64,000 nucleotides of DNA from NCBI RefSeq assembly GCF_003144115.1, contig NW_020312020.1, positions 283,935 through 347,934 of the forward strand, in the 5' to 3' direction. The translations under genes were made by a program, and so were the position numbers. Below, piece by piece: positions 42,899 through 53,178 of this stretch; the stretch's first letter is position 1; each line of letters opens with the position of its first letter. The stretch is from Tilletiopsis washingtonensis (taxonomy: Eukaryota; Basidiomycota; Exobasidiomycetes; Entylomatales). Under the pieces are notes generated by a model. It had not been told where the DNA came from, made no database searches, and was given only the letters and a program-made list of their open reading frames with translations.

Positions 42899-45800
42899 TC
42901 AGCGCCCGCCAGCCTTCCAGGCGATGGGCGGCGCCGCATGTGCGCGCGACGCTCCCGGTGCCGCAGAGCCGCTGGCGCTGCGCAGCGAGTTGCCAAAGAG
43001 GCCCTTGGACGAGGAGCTGCCCATGCCGGAGCCGCCGCGCACGCGAGCAGGCACGCCGGCCGAGGCGCTGCTGCTGCCGTCGAGCGCGTCGCGAGACGTA
43101 TTGGCGGCGCTGCTGGTGCTGCTGCGCAGAGCAGCCTGTTGTCCAGTGGCCAGACGAGCGGCAGTGTGGCCGGGCGGGCCAGAGGCGAACTGCGCATGGC
43201 TCGCGAGGCTGGGACTCGGCGGCTTGCCCGAGTCGGCGAGGCGCGGCAGCGAGCTGCGGCGCTGCCGGCGCACCGGCCCGCCGGCCGTCTCGCGGCTGTC
43301 GCGGCGCTTGTACGGGCTGGAGCGGGTGCTCGCCGAGCTACTAGCAGCGAGTGGCCCGCTCTCGGACGTCTGAGCCAGCTCAGTAAAGGGCGCTCTGGCG
43401 GCAGGCACGCGGACCGGCGGCGCCGCCGTCGTCGTGGAGAGCGTGCGGGCGCGCGGCGCCACGGCGGCGACGAGCTTGAGGTCAAAGTCGTCCTGCGCCT
43501 CGCTGAGGGCACCCAGCGCCGAGTTGGCGGCGGCCCGCTTGGCGAGGAAGTTGCGGTCGAAGAGGCCGCCGCCACCAGAGCCGCTGCCTGCGCTGACTGA
43601 TCGCGGCTTGGGCGCTGGCCGCGCCGTGGTCGCCTGGCGCTTGGCTGCGCTCCGCTCGTCCTCCCACTCGGTGCCCGAGCTCGCCCCTTCGTCGGCTCCG
43701 TCGCTGCTGGATGCCATGCGTGCGTCGACAGCAGCCTTGCGAGCGCGGCCTGCCTCGTCTGGGCTCGCTTCGCTCTCGACGTCGGCCTCGGCACCCGTGT
43801 CGCCTGCGCCAGTCGCATGCGCATCGTCGATGCAGCCCTCGCCCGCCTCGTCGGCCCAGCGGAAGGCCTTCTTGCCCTTGTCGACGGCGGCTGGGGCAAT
43901 CGAGGCCCGTGGCGGTGGCCGCATGGTCGCCAGCGTGCTCATACGCCGCCCCGAGAGACTCGTGCGGGCACGTGCCTTGCGTGGCGAGGCGACGAGGTGC
44001 GAGCGCGCCAGGCTGGCGGCCGTGGGCGCGGCGGCAGACGACACGGCGCCCGGCCGGACCTTGGACGGCGACGGAGGTGCGACTGCCCGTGGTGCGTGCG
44101 AGATGCGCCGGTTGGCGCGCAGCATGGCCCGCGGCGGAGAAGCGGCGGCAGAGGAGGAGGCGAGCGGAGGCATCGAGTGCACGCTCTGGCGCGCGGAGCG
44201 GCGCAGCACGGCGGTGCCGCGGCGAGGAGCGGCAGCAGAGCGTGGCGCCGGGACGTCCGGCGTCACGATACCCGTCAACCGCTGGATGATGGCATCGTTA
44301 GAGGCGCCGGCGCTGCGCAGCAGCTTGGCGAGCCGGCCGAGCGCCTCGGGCGTGCTCTCGTCGGCATCAGTGCTGCCAGTCGTCGCGCGGAACTCGAGCT
44401 CGCCTGCTGCCTCCTTGAGCGCCGCCGTCGCCCGTGCGGCCGCACCGGTGGCGAGCACGACGTCAGACGCCGATGCCACCAGGTCAGCCTTGAGTGCCTC
44501 ATACATCTTGGTCGCTCTTGCCGCCTCGACCTCGCGCAGCAGCGCATCGCCGCTCTCGCGCACGCGGGCCGAGGCCTCTGCGTCGAAGCGGTGGTTGTTG
44601 GACGCAGCGAGGACGAGTGCACTCTGCATCTGCAGACTGTTGGCGAGAGAACGCGCCTGCGCCACCGCTGCCTCCTCTTGCGCCCGCGCCTCTGATCGCG
44701 CGATGAGCGCAGCGATCAGCTGCCGCTCCGCGACCGCATCTGCCGCCTCGTCTGGGCCAGCCTTGGCGATCTCGTCGTCCAGCGCAGCCGCCGCGGCGCG
44801 CAGCGGCTCGAGCCGCACAGCCGCCGCCTCGAGCTGCACCGCCGACGCCGCGCGCTCGGCGACCAGCCGCTTGACGTTTTCGGTGCTCTCGAGCATGCGG
44901 CGCTTGGCCTCGACGACCTCGCGGCCAATCTCCTCGCGCTTGCGCTTCTCGCCCGCCGACTCGATGGCGCCGCGCTCGGCGAGCTTCGTCTTGAGCTCCT
45001 GCACCTCCTCCTTGAGCTCGTGGATCGCCTGCACGTACTGCGCCACGTGGCGGTCGACGTTGAGCATGTTGCGGCTGACCTTTGTGCGGATGTTCTTGGC
45101 CTGGTTGGCGTACTTGAGCGTGTTGTGCGTCTCGTCGTAGTGCGCGCTCGAGGGCGACACGCAGACGATCATCACCGTCTTGCAGTTGCCGCCGAGCGAG
45201 AACTTGAGCAGGCGCGTCAGCTTGCTGTTGCGGTACGGCACGTGGGCACGCCGGCTGCCGGCCGTCGAGCAGAGGGCGTTGATGCAGTTGCCGAGCGCGA
45301 GCAGGCTCTTGTTGATGTTGGCGCCCTCCTTCATGCGCGCGCCGCTGTTGGCCGTCGCCGAGGCGCGCTCCGAGCCGGCGAGGTCGATGATGCTCAGGCT
45401 CGCGCTCGTCGTCTCGGCGCTCGTGCCCGAGGCGCGTGGCCGCTGCGTGACGTTGATCTGCAGCACGGCGTGCGAGCGCGACGAGACGGCGTTGGCCTCG
45501 GTGGGGCTCATCGTGCGGCGCTTGTTGCCCTCGGTGATGGCCTCGAGCACTGCCTCGGGGCTCGACGGCACGTACTCGGTGATGCCGACGACGCTGATCT
45601 TGTTGCTGCTGTCCTCGCGCAGCATCAGCCCGCCGCCGGCCGCGGGCGTGGGCTCGGCGGAGAGCAGGTCGCGGATCGTCTCGTTGTAGATCTCGAGGTA
45701 CGAGAGGCGGATCGCCACCTCGCTCTCGTCGCGCGCGTCGTTGATGCGCGAGTAGAGCTCGCGCATGGTGAGGTAGATGACGCCCGGGTCGCTCTCGCTG

Positions 45801-46349
45801 CCGGAGATGGTGTGCGTCTTGCCGCAGCCCGTCGCCTGCCGCCTCGTCAGCTCGTGCGCGCCACCCGCAGCGCTGGCCTGCAGTCAGCACTCACACCATA
45901 GGCGAACACCGTCGCGTTGTAGCCGTTGAGGATGCCGTCGAGCAGCGGGCGCGTCGTGGCGTCAAAGACGGCCTCCTGGCCCATGCTGTCGTCGAGCACG
46001 CGGTCGAAGGCATAGCGCACGTCCTTGGCCTTCTTCTGGCCGATGCCGAAGCCGGTGCTGTAGAGGCGCGAGATGGGGTTGCCGTCGGGCGGGTCGAAGA
46101 TGAGCACCTTGTCGTCGACGGGCGTGATGATGGGGCGCAGGAACTTGCTGCGCGGGCCCAGCGCCGGCTTGGCCGGCGACGCCGAGAGGCTGCCGTCGCC
46201 GAGGAAGGGCGCGGGGATGTCGGTGGGCGCCAGCAGCGCGGCCTCCTTGGCGCTGAAGGGGCGGATGCGCACTGCGGGGGCTGTGAGCGTGGAGCAGGGC
46301 CCGCTGCGGCAGCGCACTGACCGGCGACGGAGATGGACGAGTCGGACAT
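42899..46349 (-). CDS. KIP3: Kinesin-8 motor (Kip3/Klp5/Klp6 family)
   Basis: Kinesin-8 walks to microtubule plus ends and promotes their shortening, tuning spindle length and chromosome alignment. Three exons (46349-46322, 46280-45895, 45835-42899) give 1116 residues. The motor domain shows the P-loop GATGCGKT (residues 138-145, split by an intron after Gly138), NAVSSRSH (253-260) and DLAGSE (289-294). The family-specific neck is KNIRTKVSRNMLNVDRHVAQ, then YVQAIHELKEEV. The N-terminal insert in loop 1-2 (about residues 25-75) is long. A coiled coil follows to about residue 620. The rest is Ser/Ala/Arg-rich and basic, fitting the second microtubule-binding tail of this family. The first intron is only 41 nt, the shortest here. 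Confidence 0.93.
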
Positions 46350-46966
46350 GGCGGACGCACGCAGGCGGCAGGCGCCGCACCAGGGAGCGGCGCTGGCAAG
46401 TGCGGCGAGCGCAGCGACACGAGGCTGCGAAGACGGCGCAGAGTGCAGCGAGCTGCCCGCGCCGGGAAGGGCGAGAAAGGTGGGCTTGAGGTGAGGCTGC
46501 GGTGTGGAAGTCGAGGAGCAGGAGCGAGAGCGGCGCCGCGCTCGGCGTCCAACACGCGCACGGCAAGCTTAAGCGCGCGCTCTGCCAGCTCCACCTCGAA
46601 CGGGTGCAGCGGGCGCAACACCACCGGCAGGCGCTCCCAGTCCCCGCCTCGGCCAGCCTTCAACCATACAGCACGACAAGCCTCATTGCTGCTGCTGTTC
46701 ACCATCTTTGCATCTCAGCATCAGCCCTTCCTCTGAGCTCACCGCTGCCCGCCGCCTTGTCGCGCGAGGTGCGCTGGCACAGGCATGCGCGAGAGCAACA
46801 CACACCTTCCAGGCACAGGGCCGTGCAGGGGCGCCGCCGCCGCCCCTTCCCAGGCACGCGTCGCGCACGTGACGGCTGGCGGGCGCGCTGCTCCCAGGCG
46901 CGCCGCCGCCGCCGCCAGCGCTGCTCCGTGCCCACCTTCCACCACCACTCCCTCACCCTGCACACC
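46350..46966. other. Divergent promoter between kinesin-8 and NDUFA2
   Basis: This is 617 bp with no gene. The NDUFA2 side ends in a pyrimidine-rich CCACC leader (46930-46966), as seen before several starts in the window. Confidence 0.5.
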
Positions 46967-47634
46967 ATGTCGGCCCTCTCGCGCGCCCTGCCGGCCATCA
47001 AGGAGATCCGCCTGCACCTCTGCCAGAGCGGCCAGGCCTCGGCCGGCGCCCGGTGAGTCGTGGGCGCAGAGGCGCATGGCGGCCCGCAGTTGGCCTGCAA
47101 TCGTGCTCGCTGGAGTACGGCGAGCTGCCAGATGGCCGCTGCTGTGATGCCGCGGCATGCACAGCCTGCACAGCTCCGTGTCCCGGTGTGCTGACAGACC
47201 GGCCACACAGCGAGTTCCTCAAGGCCGCATACCCGTCGCTCAAGGAGGCCAACCCCAACCTGCCCTTCCTCATCCGCGAGGCCCAGGGCACGCCGGCTCG
47301 CATCTTTGCGCGCTTCGGTGAGTTGGCGGTGGGGCAGATCGTTGAGGTGTGGCGCGGCGCCTGGGCGCAGAACGGCACGGACAGAGCGTCATGACTACGC
47401 AGGACGGCGTGCTGGGGACCGAGGCGAGGCTTGAGCAGGCCTTGCCCACGCGCAAGCATGGCGGCGGTGGGCGCCTGGACACGAGCTGTGCCCCATGGCG
47501 GCAGCAAGTCTGCCCTTTACGCTCGTTGATAGCGGCTGACGCGATCTGCAGACCGGGGGGTGGAGAAGCATGCGGAGCTCGACGGCCTGAGCAAGGCCGA
47601 CGTCGAGAAGAAGGTCTCGGCGCTGCTGGGCTAG
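46967..47634 (+). CDS. NDUFA2: NADH:ubiquinone oxidoreductase subunit NDUFA2 (B8)
   Basis: NDUFA2 is a thioredoxin-fold accessory subunit of the matrix arm of mitochondrial complex I. Three exons (46967-47052, 47211-47317, 47552-47634) give 91 residues, normal for the family. The whole chain is diagnostic: LPAIKEIRLHLCQSGQASAG, EFLKAAYPSLKEANPNLPFL, IREAQGTPARIFARF and GVEKHAELDGLSKADVEKK. A single cysteine (in HLCQSG) is retained. There is no presequence, as in other members. The introns (158 and 234 nt) are longer than the local norm. Its presence implies a complex I-containing respiratory chain. Confidence 0.95.
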
Positions 47635-47830
47635 ATGGGGGAGGGGACGAAATGCGAGACATCTTCAGCAAAGCGAGACTGCCTTTGGCAGCTTTGAGGT
47701 GCGCAGGGAGCAGGTTTTGGTATTGCAGCAGATGAAAGCATCGCTTGCAGTAGCGGGCGAGAAGTACCGCTGGGCAGAATAAGTGAGTCGTACATAGAGA
47801 GAGGTGATTATGGAGGATGCGCGGGGGCGC

Positions 47831-50800
47831 TCAGAAGAGCAGGATGTACGCCTCGGCAAGGCGGTTGCGCTCGAGCAATGGCGTGCAGTGCAGCAGGCCG
47901 GTGCGGAACGTGACCTGCTGTGTCGCCAGTGCGCCGAGCTCCTGCGGGTGCTTGGGTTTGGCGGCCAGCTGTGCCTTCTTGCCCAGCGCCATCTCGACGC
48001 GCACCGAGTAGGCGACGCCGCGCTCAAAGGCCGTCTGCGGAGGAGAGGGTCAGTGGATGGCGAGGCAAAATGGCGGCACACGCCATACCTTGACGGCCTG
48101 CCGCAGACGCAGCGTCTGCGCCCGGTCGTTGGAGGAGAGCAGCTTGACGACATCGACGTTGAGCAGCGCGTTGGCGTGCGTCTGCGCGGGCGTGTGGGTA
48201 GGGTGCCCGAGATACTCGAGCAGCTGGGCTGTGGGGGGAAAGGTGGTGTGAGAGGTAGGCGCAGTGTGCGTCAAAGGCAGGACGCACGCGTCACAAAGAT
48301 GATCTTGCGGCCTGCGAGGTGGTGAGCTGAAGATTCGGAGCAGCTGGCTCTGCGACTCACCCTCGCGCCGGACGATCATGAAGCGCGAGTAGCTGTGGAG
48401 CGATCGGCCGGTCAGCAATCGCCCGCCGGCACTCTGTTGCTGCCGCGAGGTGGTCTTACACATTCTCGAAGCGCGCCATCTGTCGGCCAGCGGTCAGCTC
48501 TCTGCGCTGCAGCGTCCGTCGCACCACAGAGCTCACCTGCTCCTCGATCGGCAGCACGCCCTCGAACTGCGCCTCTGCGCCGCCGAGCTTCTGCGAGAAC
48601 TCGTTGAACGGCGAGGGCCGCTTGGGCCCAAAGAGACGTGCGCGCAGCTTGCCCGCGATGCCCGTTGCCGCCGGACTGCCGAGCTGCTCCGTCTGCTGAC
48701 GGGCGGGAGTATCTTGCTGGCCCGCAGCACGCCGCGGCGCGGACATGGTCGATGTGCGCCGGTCGCCGGAGAGGAACGCAGAGGGGTCGAGCCCGAGGCT
48801 GCGGGCTGCTTGCGTGGTGATCTCGTCGCTGAGCTCGATGCCCGACTCGCCGGAGCGGCTGAGCGCGCTGGCCTTTGCCAGCAGCGTCTCGGCGTGCTAC
48901 AGGACTGCATCAGCACTGTGTCGTACTGCGCCAGCATGTCGACTCACGACGTCTTCGATCGAGCCAAACGCATCGTCCGACGAGCCGCCGAGCAGGAAGC
49001 CGAGCGACGCCTTGGACGAGAGCGCGCCCGTCACCTCGACCTGTCCGCCGACGCTGTACACGACCTGGCCCGCCGAGTCGCGCACGGGCGTGATGCTGAG
49101 CAGGTTGAAGAAGGGCGTGCCGTCGAGCTTGTAGTTGAGCAGCAGCTCCACGACGGGCTTGTTGGCATTGAGCGCGTCGCGGATACGCTGCACGGGCTCG
49201 TTGGCCGTGCTGGGGCCCTGCAGGAAGCGACAGTTGCGCCCGACGATGGCCTCGATGGGGTAGCCCGTCATGCGCGAGAAGCCCTCGCTGGCGAGCACGA
49301 TCGGCGCGTCCGGCAGACTAGTGTGGACAGGGATCAGCTGCGAGATCGGGTTCTGTCACGAGCGCGCAGGCTCACCGCGGATTCGTGATGCACCACACTG
49401 GTAACAGGAGGGCAGAGATCAGCATGCAACCCAGCGGCAATCCACGCCGACACACCTTCTCCAATGTCGCCACGGTCTTGCGCATTGATGCACGTGGCGA
49501 GGCGGACCTGACAAAATAGCGTCAGCCGCAAAGTGGCAGCAGCAGCGGCATCGTCGACGCACCTTGGCCTGCTCCGCCAGCTTGGTGCGGATGAACTTGT
49601 TGAAGTGGCGCACGTAGAGGTCATGCCGCACGCCCTGCGCAATGGTGCTGAGCGACTCGTGCGTCGCAAGCAGGTCGCGCAGCGAGTTGACGGCGCGCAT
49701 GCGCGCCTCGGAGGTGGTCTCGACCTCTTTGCTCGCCTGAGAGACAGCGTCAGCTGCGCACCGATGAGCGCACGCGGATTGCTCACTCCAGGCGAGAGAT
49801 AGACGTGGTGCATCGCCATGCCGACGGCTTGAGCGTGGCGCAGGACTGGAGAGCGGACGTCAGCCATGCCGAAGCATGCAATCGCATCACGCACTCTCGC
49901 TGAACGCCGCCGTGTCGGAGAGAAAGTCGAGCGACGCCACTGCGCTGCGGTCGACGCCGGCGAGCCATTGCTGCCGGGATCTGTCAGCACGTGGTCTCTG
50001 CTTGCCCTTCTCCTGCACACTCACACGGAAGCGGAAGCGACCCAGCGCGTCCTCGAGCAGGTCCGCAAAGACGCCCTCGCTCATGAGGCGAATGAGCGAG
50101 TGTTCCAGCTCACGCTTGACGCGCGAGTCGCCCAGTGGGTGCGACGTGGCGCGTCCCGGCAGCAGCGTGCCGAGGTCGGGCAGGTTGCTGATCTGGCTGC
50201 CGACGGAGCTGTCGTTGTTGCTCGGCGCGTACGCCGTGCTGGAGCCGTTCTGCCCCGAGCTCGGCAGGCGGCCGGCCGTGATGCCGCCGAAGAGGTTGCG
50301 CGGCAGCGTCTCGCGCCGGAGCGTGCCGCGCTCCGAGGAGAGCAGGTCGTCCTCGGCAGCGCCGGCGTTAGGCGGCGAGAGGGGAAAGAGGCGCGGCTCC
50401 TGCCTGCGCGGCGGACTCGTGCCTGCCTCGCTCGACATGGCCGAGATGGATGTGGGCGCGCGCGTCTGGCCGTCCGAGGCGTAGCGCTCCTCAGCAATGC
50501 TGCCGTGCTGCGAGCTCGGCGCCAGGCGCGACGAGGAGCGCTGCAGCGGCAGCGGCGGCAGCGGCGGGACGTGCTCCGAGGCGACGCGGCTGCGCGGCCG
50601 CAGCGCCGCGAGGCCCGTGTCCTCGGACTTGAGATTGTCGGCGCTGGCGGCGCGCTGGGCGATGCCCTTGGGCAGGCGCGGCACGTCGGGAATGCGCGTG
50701 GTGCGCTCGCTGCCCTGGCCCAGGCGGCGTGCCAGCATCTTGCGGCTGCCCTCGCTCGCCTCGGAGTCGCTGCTCTCGCGTACGCTGCCCGGGCGCGGCG

Positions 50801-51029
50801 GGCGCAGCCACGACTTGCCCTTGTTGGCCTTGTTGATGATGTGCACGACGTGCGGCAGGGCCTCGCTGCTGGCCGACTGCAGCTCGGGCATGGCGGGCTG
50901 CGCGTCGCTGAGGCCGAGGCTGCTGTCGTCGCTGGAGTGGGCGTCGCCGAGTGTCGCGGGCGCCTCCCAGTAGAAGGACGAGGAGCGGGAGGAGGCCAGG
51001 TCGCGCGGCTGCACCGCGAGCTGCTCCAT
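47831..51029 (-). CDS. RGS-LOV blue-light photoreceptor
   Basis: This protein joins a regulator-of-G-protein-signalling domain to a flavin-binding LOV domain, an architecture known from Botrytis and other fungi (BcLOV4 type). Thirteen exons run from 51029-50025 to 48034-47831 and give 845 residues. Residues 1-300 are disordered. The RGS region spans about 305-440 (LIRLMSEGVFADLLEDALGR, RQWLAGVDRSAVASLDFLSD, VGMAMHHVYLSPG, VRHDLYVRHFNKFIRTKL). The LOV domain spans about 455-570, with the photoactive cysteine at about 492 in GRNCRFLQG, plus ASEGFSRMTGY, NKPVVELLLNYKLDGTPFFN and QVVYSVGGQVEV. The C-terminal module (ARFENVYSRFMIVRREGRKI) matches the domain that follows LOV in this group, whose linker region mediates light-driven membrane binding. 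The tiny exons (20, 22, 24 and 32 nt) all rejoin in frame. The chromophore would be FMN or FAD. Confidence 0.92.
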
Positions 51030-51662
51030 CGGGCCGCGAGTACGTCAGGTAAGAGAGAGGCTGATGATGGCGACGGGCGAGAAGGCGGCCTCTTAAGAGC
51101 GGCGGAAGTGCGCCGTGTCCATCGGCGTGCGACGACGGCGGGACGCCCTCTGGAAGAAGCGCTATCGCGGGCCTCACTCTGTCCCATGCGCCGGAAGCAT
51201 CTACTTTTGGCTCATCCTAGAGCGCGCTGCAGAGCCTCTCTGCCGGCTGCGGCGCCTTTCAGCTGCATCTCACCGCTGCGGTGGGCGGCGGCGGCGGCGT
51301 GGCCCCTAATGCTGTGACCGAGATGCCGGCTTGCTCAGGGGCGTGCCGCAGCAGCACAGCACCCGACGTTGAGGCGCGGCATCTCGCTGGCAGCTCCAGC
51401 AACACATCTAAGCTCTGTTGCGCTGCTATTTCAGGGTCGCAGCAGCGTGTGCTGGGTGTGGTGGTGCACTGGCAGCAGCGAGGCCGGCGCTGCTTTCCGG
51501 CAAGAGGGGCCGTGCCAGGGCGCCCAAACGTGGGAGCAGGCCTTGTGATGACGTAAGCACGCGCACGGGCACCCGCCGCGCTCGATGTCGCCCTCGCTCG
51601 TTCTCCACCGCCCCTCTCGCTGTCCTTCCTCCATCCCCTCTCCACACGCCCGTCCTCCACCC
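51030..51662. other. Divergent promoter between the RGS-LOV gene and EMC10
   Basis: This is 633 bp without a gene. No repeated motif was noticed. A CT-rich leader precedes EMC10 (51590-51660). Confidence 0.45.
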
Positions 51663-52920
51663 ATGGTGCCCTCGCTGAGCGTCGCGCTCAGCGCCCTGCT
51701 CGCGCTCAGCGCACTCGTCGTCGCCGAGTCTCCCGCGCCGCGCACCTACACGCTGCTGCACCGCCATCTCTCTGCCTCTGCTTCGCCCGCCTGGCAGCTG
51801 CGCGGGCACGTCTCGCTCGAGCCGAGCCTGAGCGCGCTGCACGGCGTCGACGCGCTCTTGCAGGCACAGGCTCAGCCGCACGAGGTGCTGCACGGCGACA
51901 AGGGGTGGTACCAGGTGCTGCTGCAGCCGGGAGATGTGAGCCCGGGCGGCAGCAACGTGCCCGCCGATGCGTGGCTCGCGAGCACGAGGGCGGTGAGTGA
52001 CATCGATTGTGCCGGGGTGGAAAGGTGCAGCCCGGTGCTCCGGAGACGCGTGTCACACCTCAGCTTGGTGCGCAGCGCGGCAGCAGACCTCGCCCTCTTG
52101 CACCACCCGCGCCGCATTCGCCTCGCTACTGACCCCTTTCCCCCGCCGCAGTGCCACCTGCCCTCCTCGCAGGCCCTCACGCTGCACCTCCCGCCTCTGG
52201 GCGCCGCCAACAGTGGTTCTGTGCGCGCGCTTTCGCTGCAGACACTCGACCTCGCGTCCGACGAGCTGGACGCGTCGGGCTGCCCGCGCGTGCCTCGCGT
52301 GGCCGGTGCTCAGGAGACGCAGACTCAGTTGCATGTCGTCAGGGCGGGAGGAGCGGGCACGTGAGTCGCGCAAGCTAGAGACGAGCTGGAGAGCAGCGCA
52401 GAAGGGAGTGCTTACAGCATCTCGGCTGCCAGACCACCGCCGCGTCCGCCGCCCGTCCTCAAGCCGGACGGCACGCCTCTGGCCGACGGCGAGGCACCGC
52501 CAAAGGAGAAGAGCTTCGTGCAGAAGTACTGGTGGGCCCTTGGGTTGGCCGGTTCGTGACTTGCAGCTTCGGAGCCTGTAGGATGTCGAAGAGCTGACCT
52601 TTGACCTTCCCTCGGTGGCTCCTGTCATTTCAAAACAGTCATCATGCTGGGTGCGTCCTCGAATTGCGTCCACTCTTGTGTGCCTTCTTCGCCGAGCCTA
52701 AGCTAACCCGCGTTCCTCTCCTGACAGCCATTCCGTCGGAGGTGGGTCCATTGCGCGTCCAGACCGTCGAGCGTGCTGCTGACCCTTCACCCACCAGCTT
52801 GCGGACAGCGGCGAGACAGAGGAAGGCGGCGATGCCATGAGCGGCCCGCGTCTCGGCGGCAGCTCAGGCGCCGGTGCCGGGCCCGCACAGGCTGGCGGCG
52901 GCATGAAGCGCATCCGCTGA
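51663..52920 (+). CDS. EMC10: ER membrane complex subunit 10 (EMC10)
   Basis: EMC inserts tail-anchored and multipass proteins into the ER membrane, and EMC10 is its lumenal, single-TM subunit. Six exons (51663-51992, 52152-52360, 52418-52551, 52639-52650, 52728-52741, 52798-52920) give 273 residues. A signal peptide (VALSALLALSALVVAESPAP) precedes the lumenal beta domain (RTYTLLHRHLS; WQLRGHVSLE; GWYQVLLQPGDVSPG). The hallmark FVQKYWWALGLA opens the TM helix, followed by the short cytosolic GGGMKRIR tail. The TM helix is completed by two microexons of 12 and 14 nt (VIML, AIPSE), which restore hydrophobicity and frame. The microexon model rests on frame and splice signals alone and is the least certain part. 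Confidence 0.83.
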
Positions 52921-53178
52921 TTGCGCAAGCAATGGAGACGAGAGACAATGTAGATTTGGATTCTGATGACGAGTGACATGCACGGATGGCCGTGGGTGAT
53001 GAGCGCGGACGAGTGAAGCGACAGTGAGTGATGTGAGGGACACGGCGACGTGAAGAGGCGTGAGTGAGGTCGTCAAGGGCGAATGAGGCTCGAGAACTAG
53101 AGTGGGACGGCGTAGAGTATGCGGAAAGGTGGTGAGACGTGCAGAGGGGGCCTCAGCGGCGCATGGCAGCAAAGTGCC

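Noticed and set aside
43434-45140. A 568-codon plus-strand frame opposite kinesin-8
   Set aside because: It is an Ala/Ser/Arg-rich antisense shadow of the kinesin coiled coil and tail.
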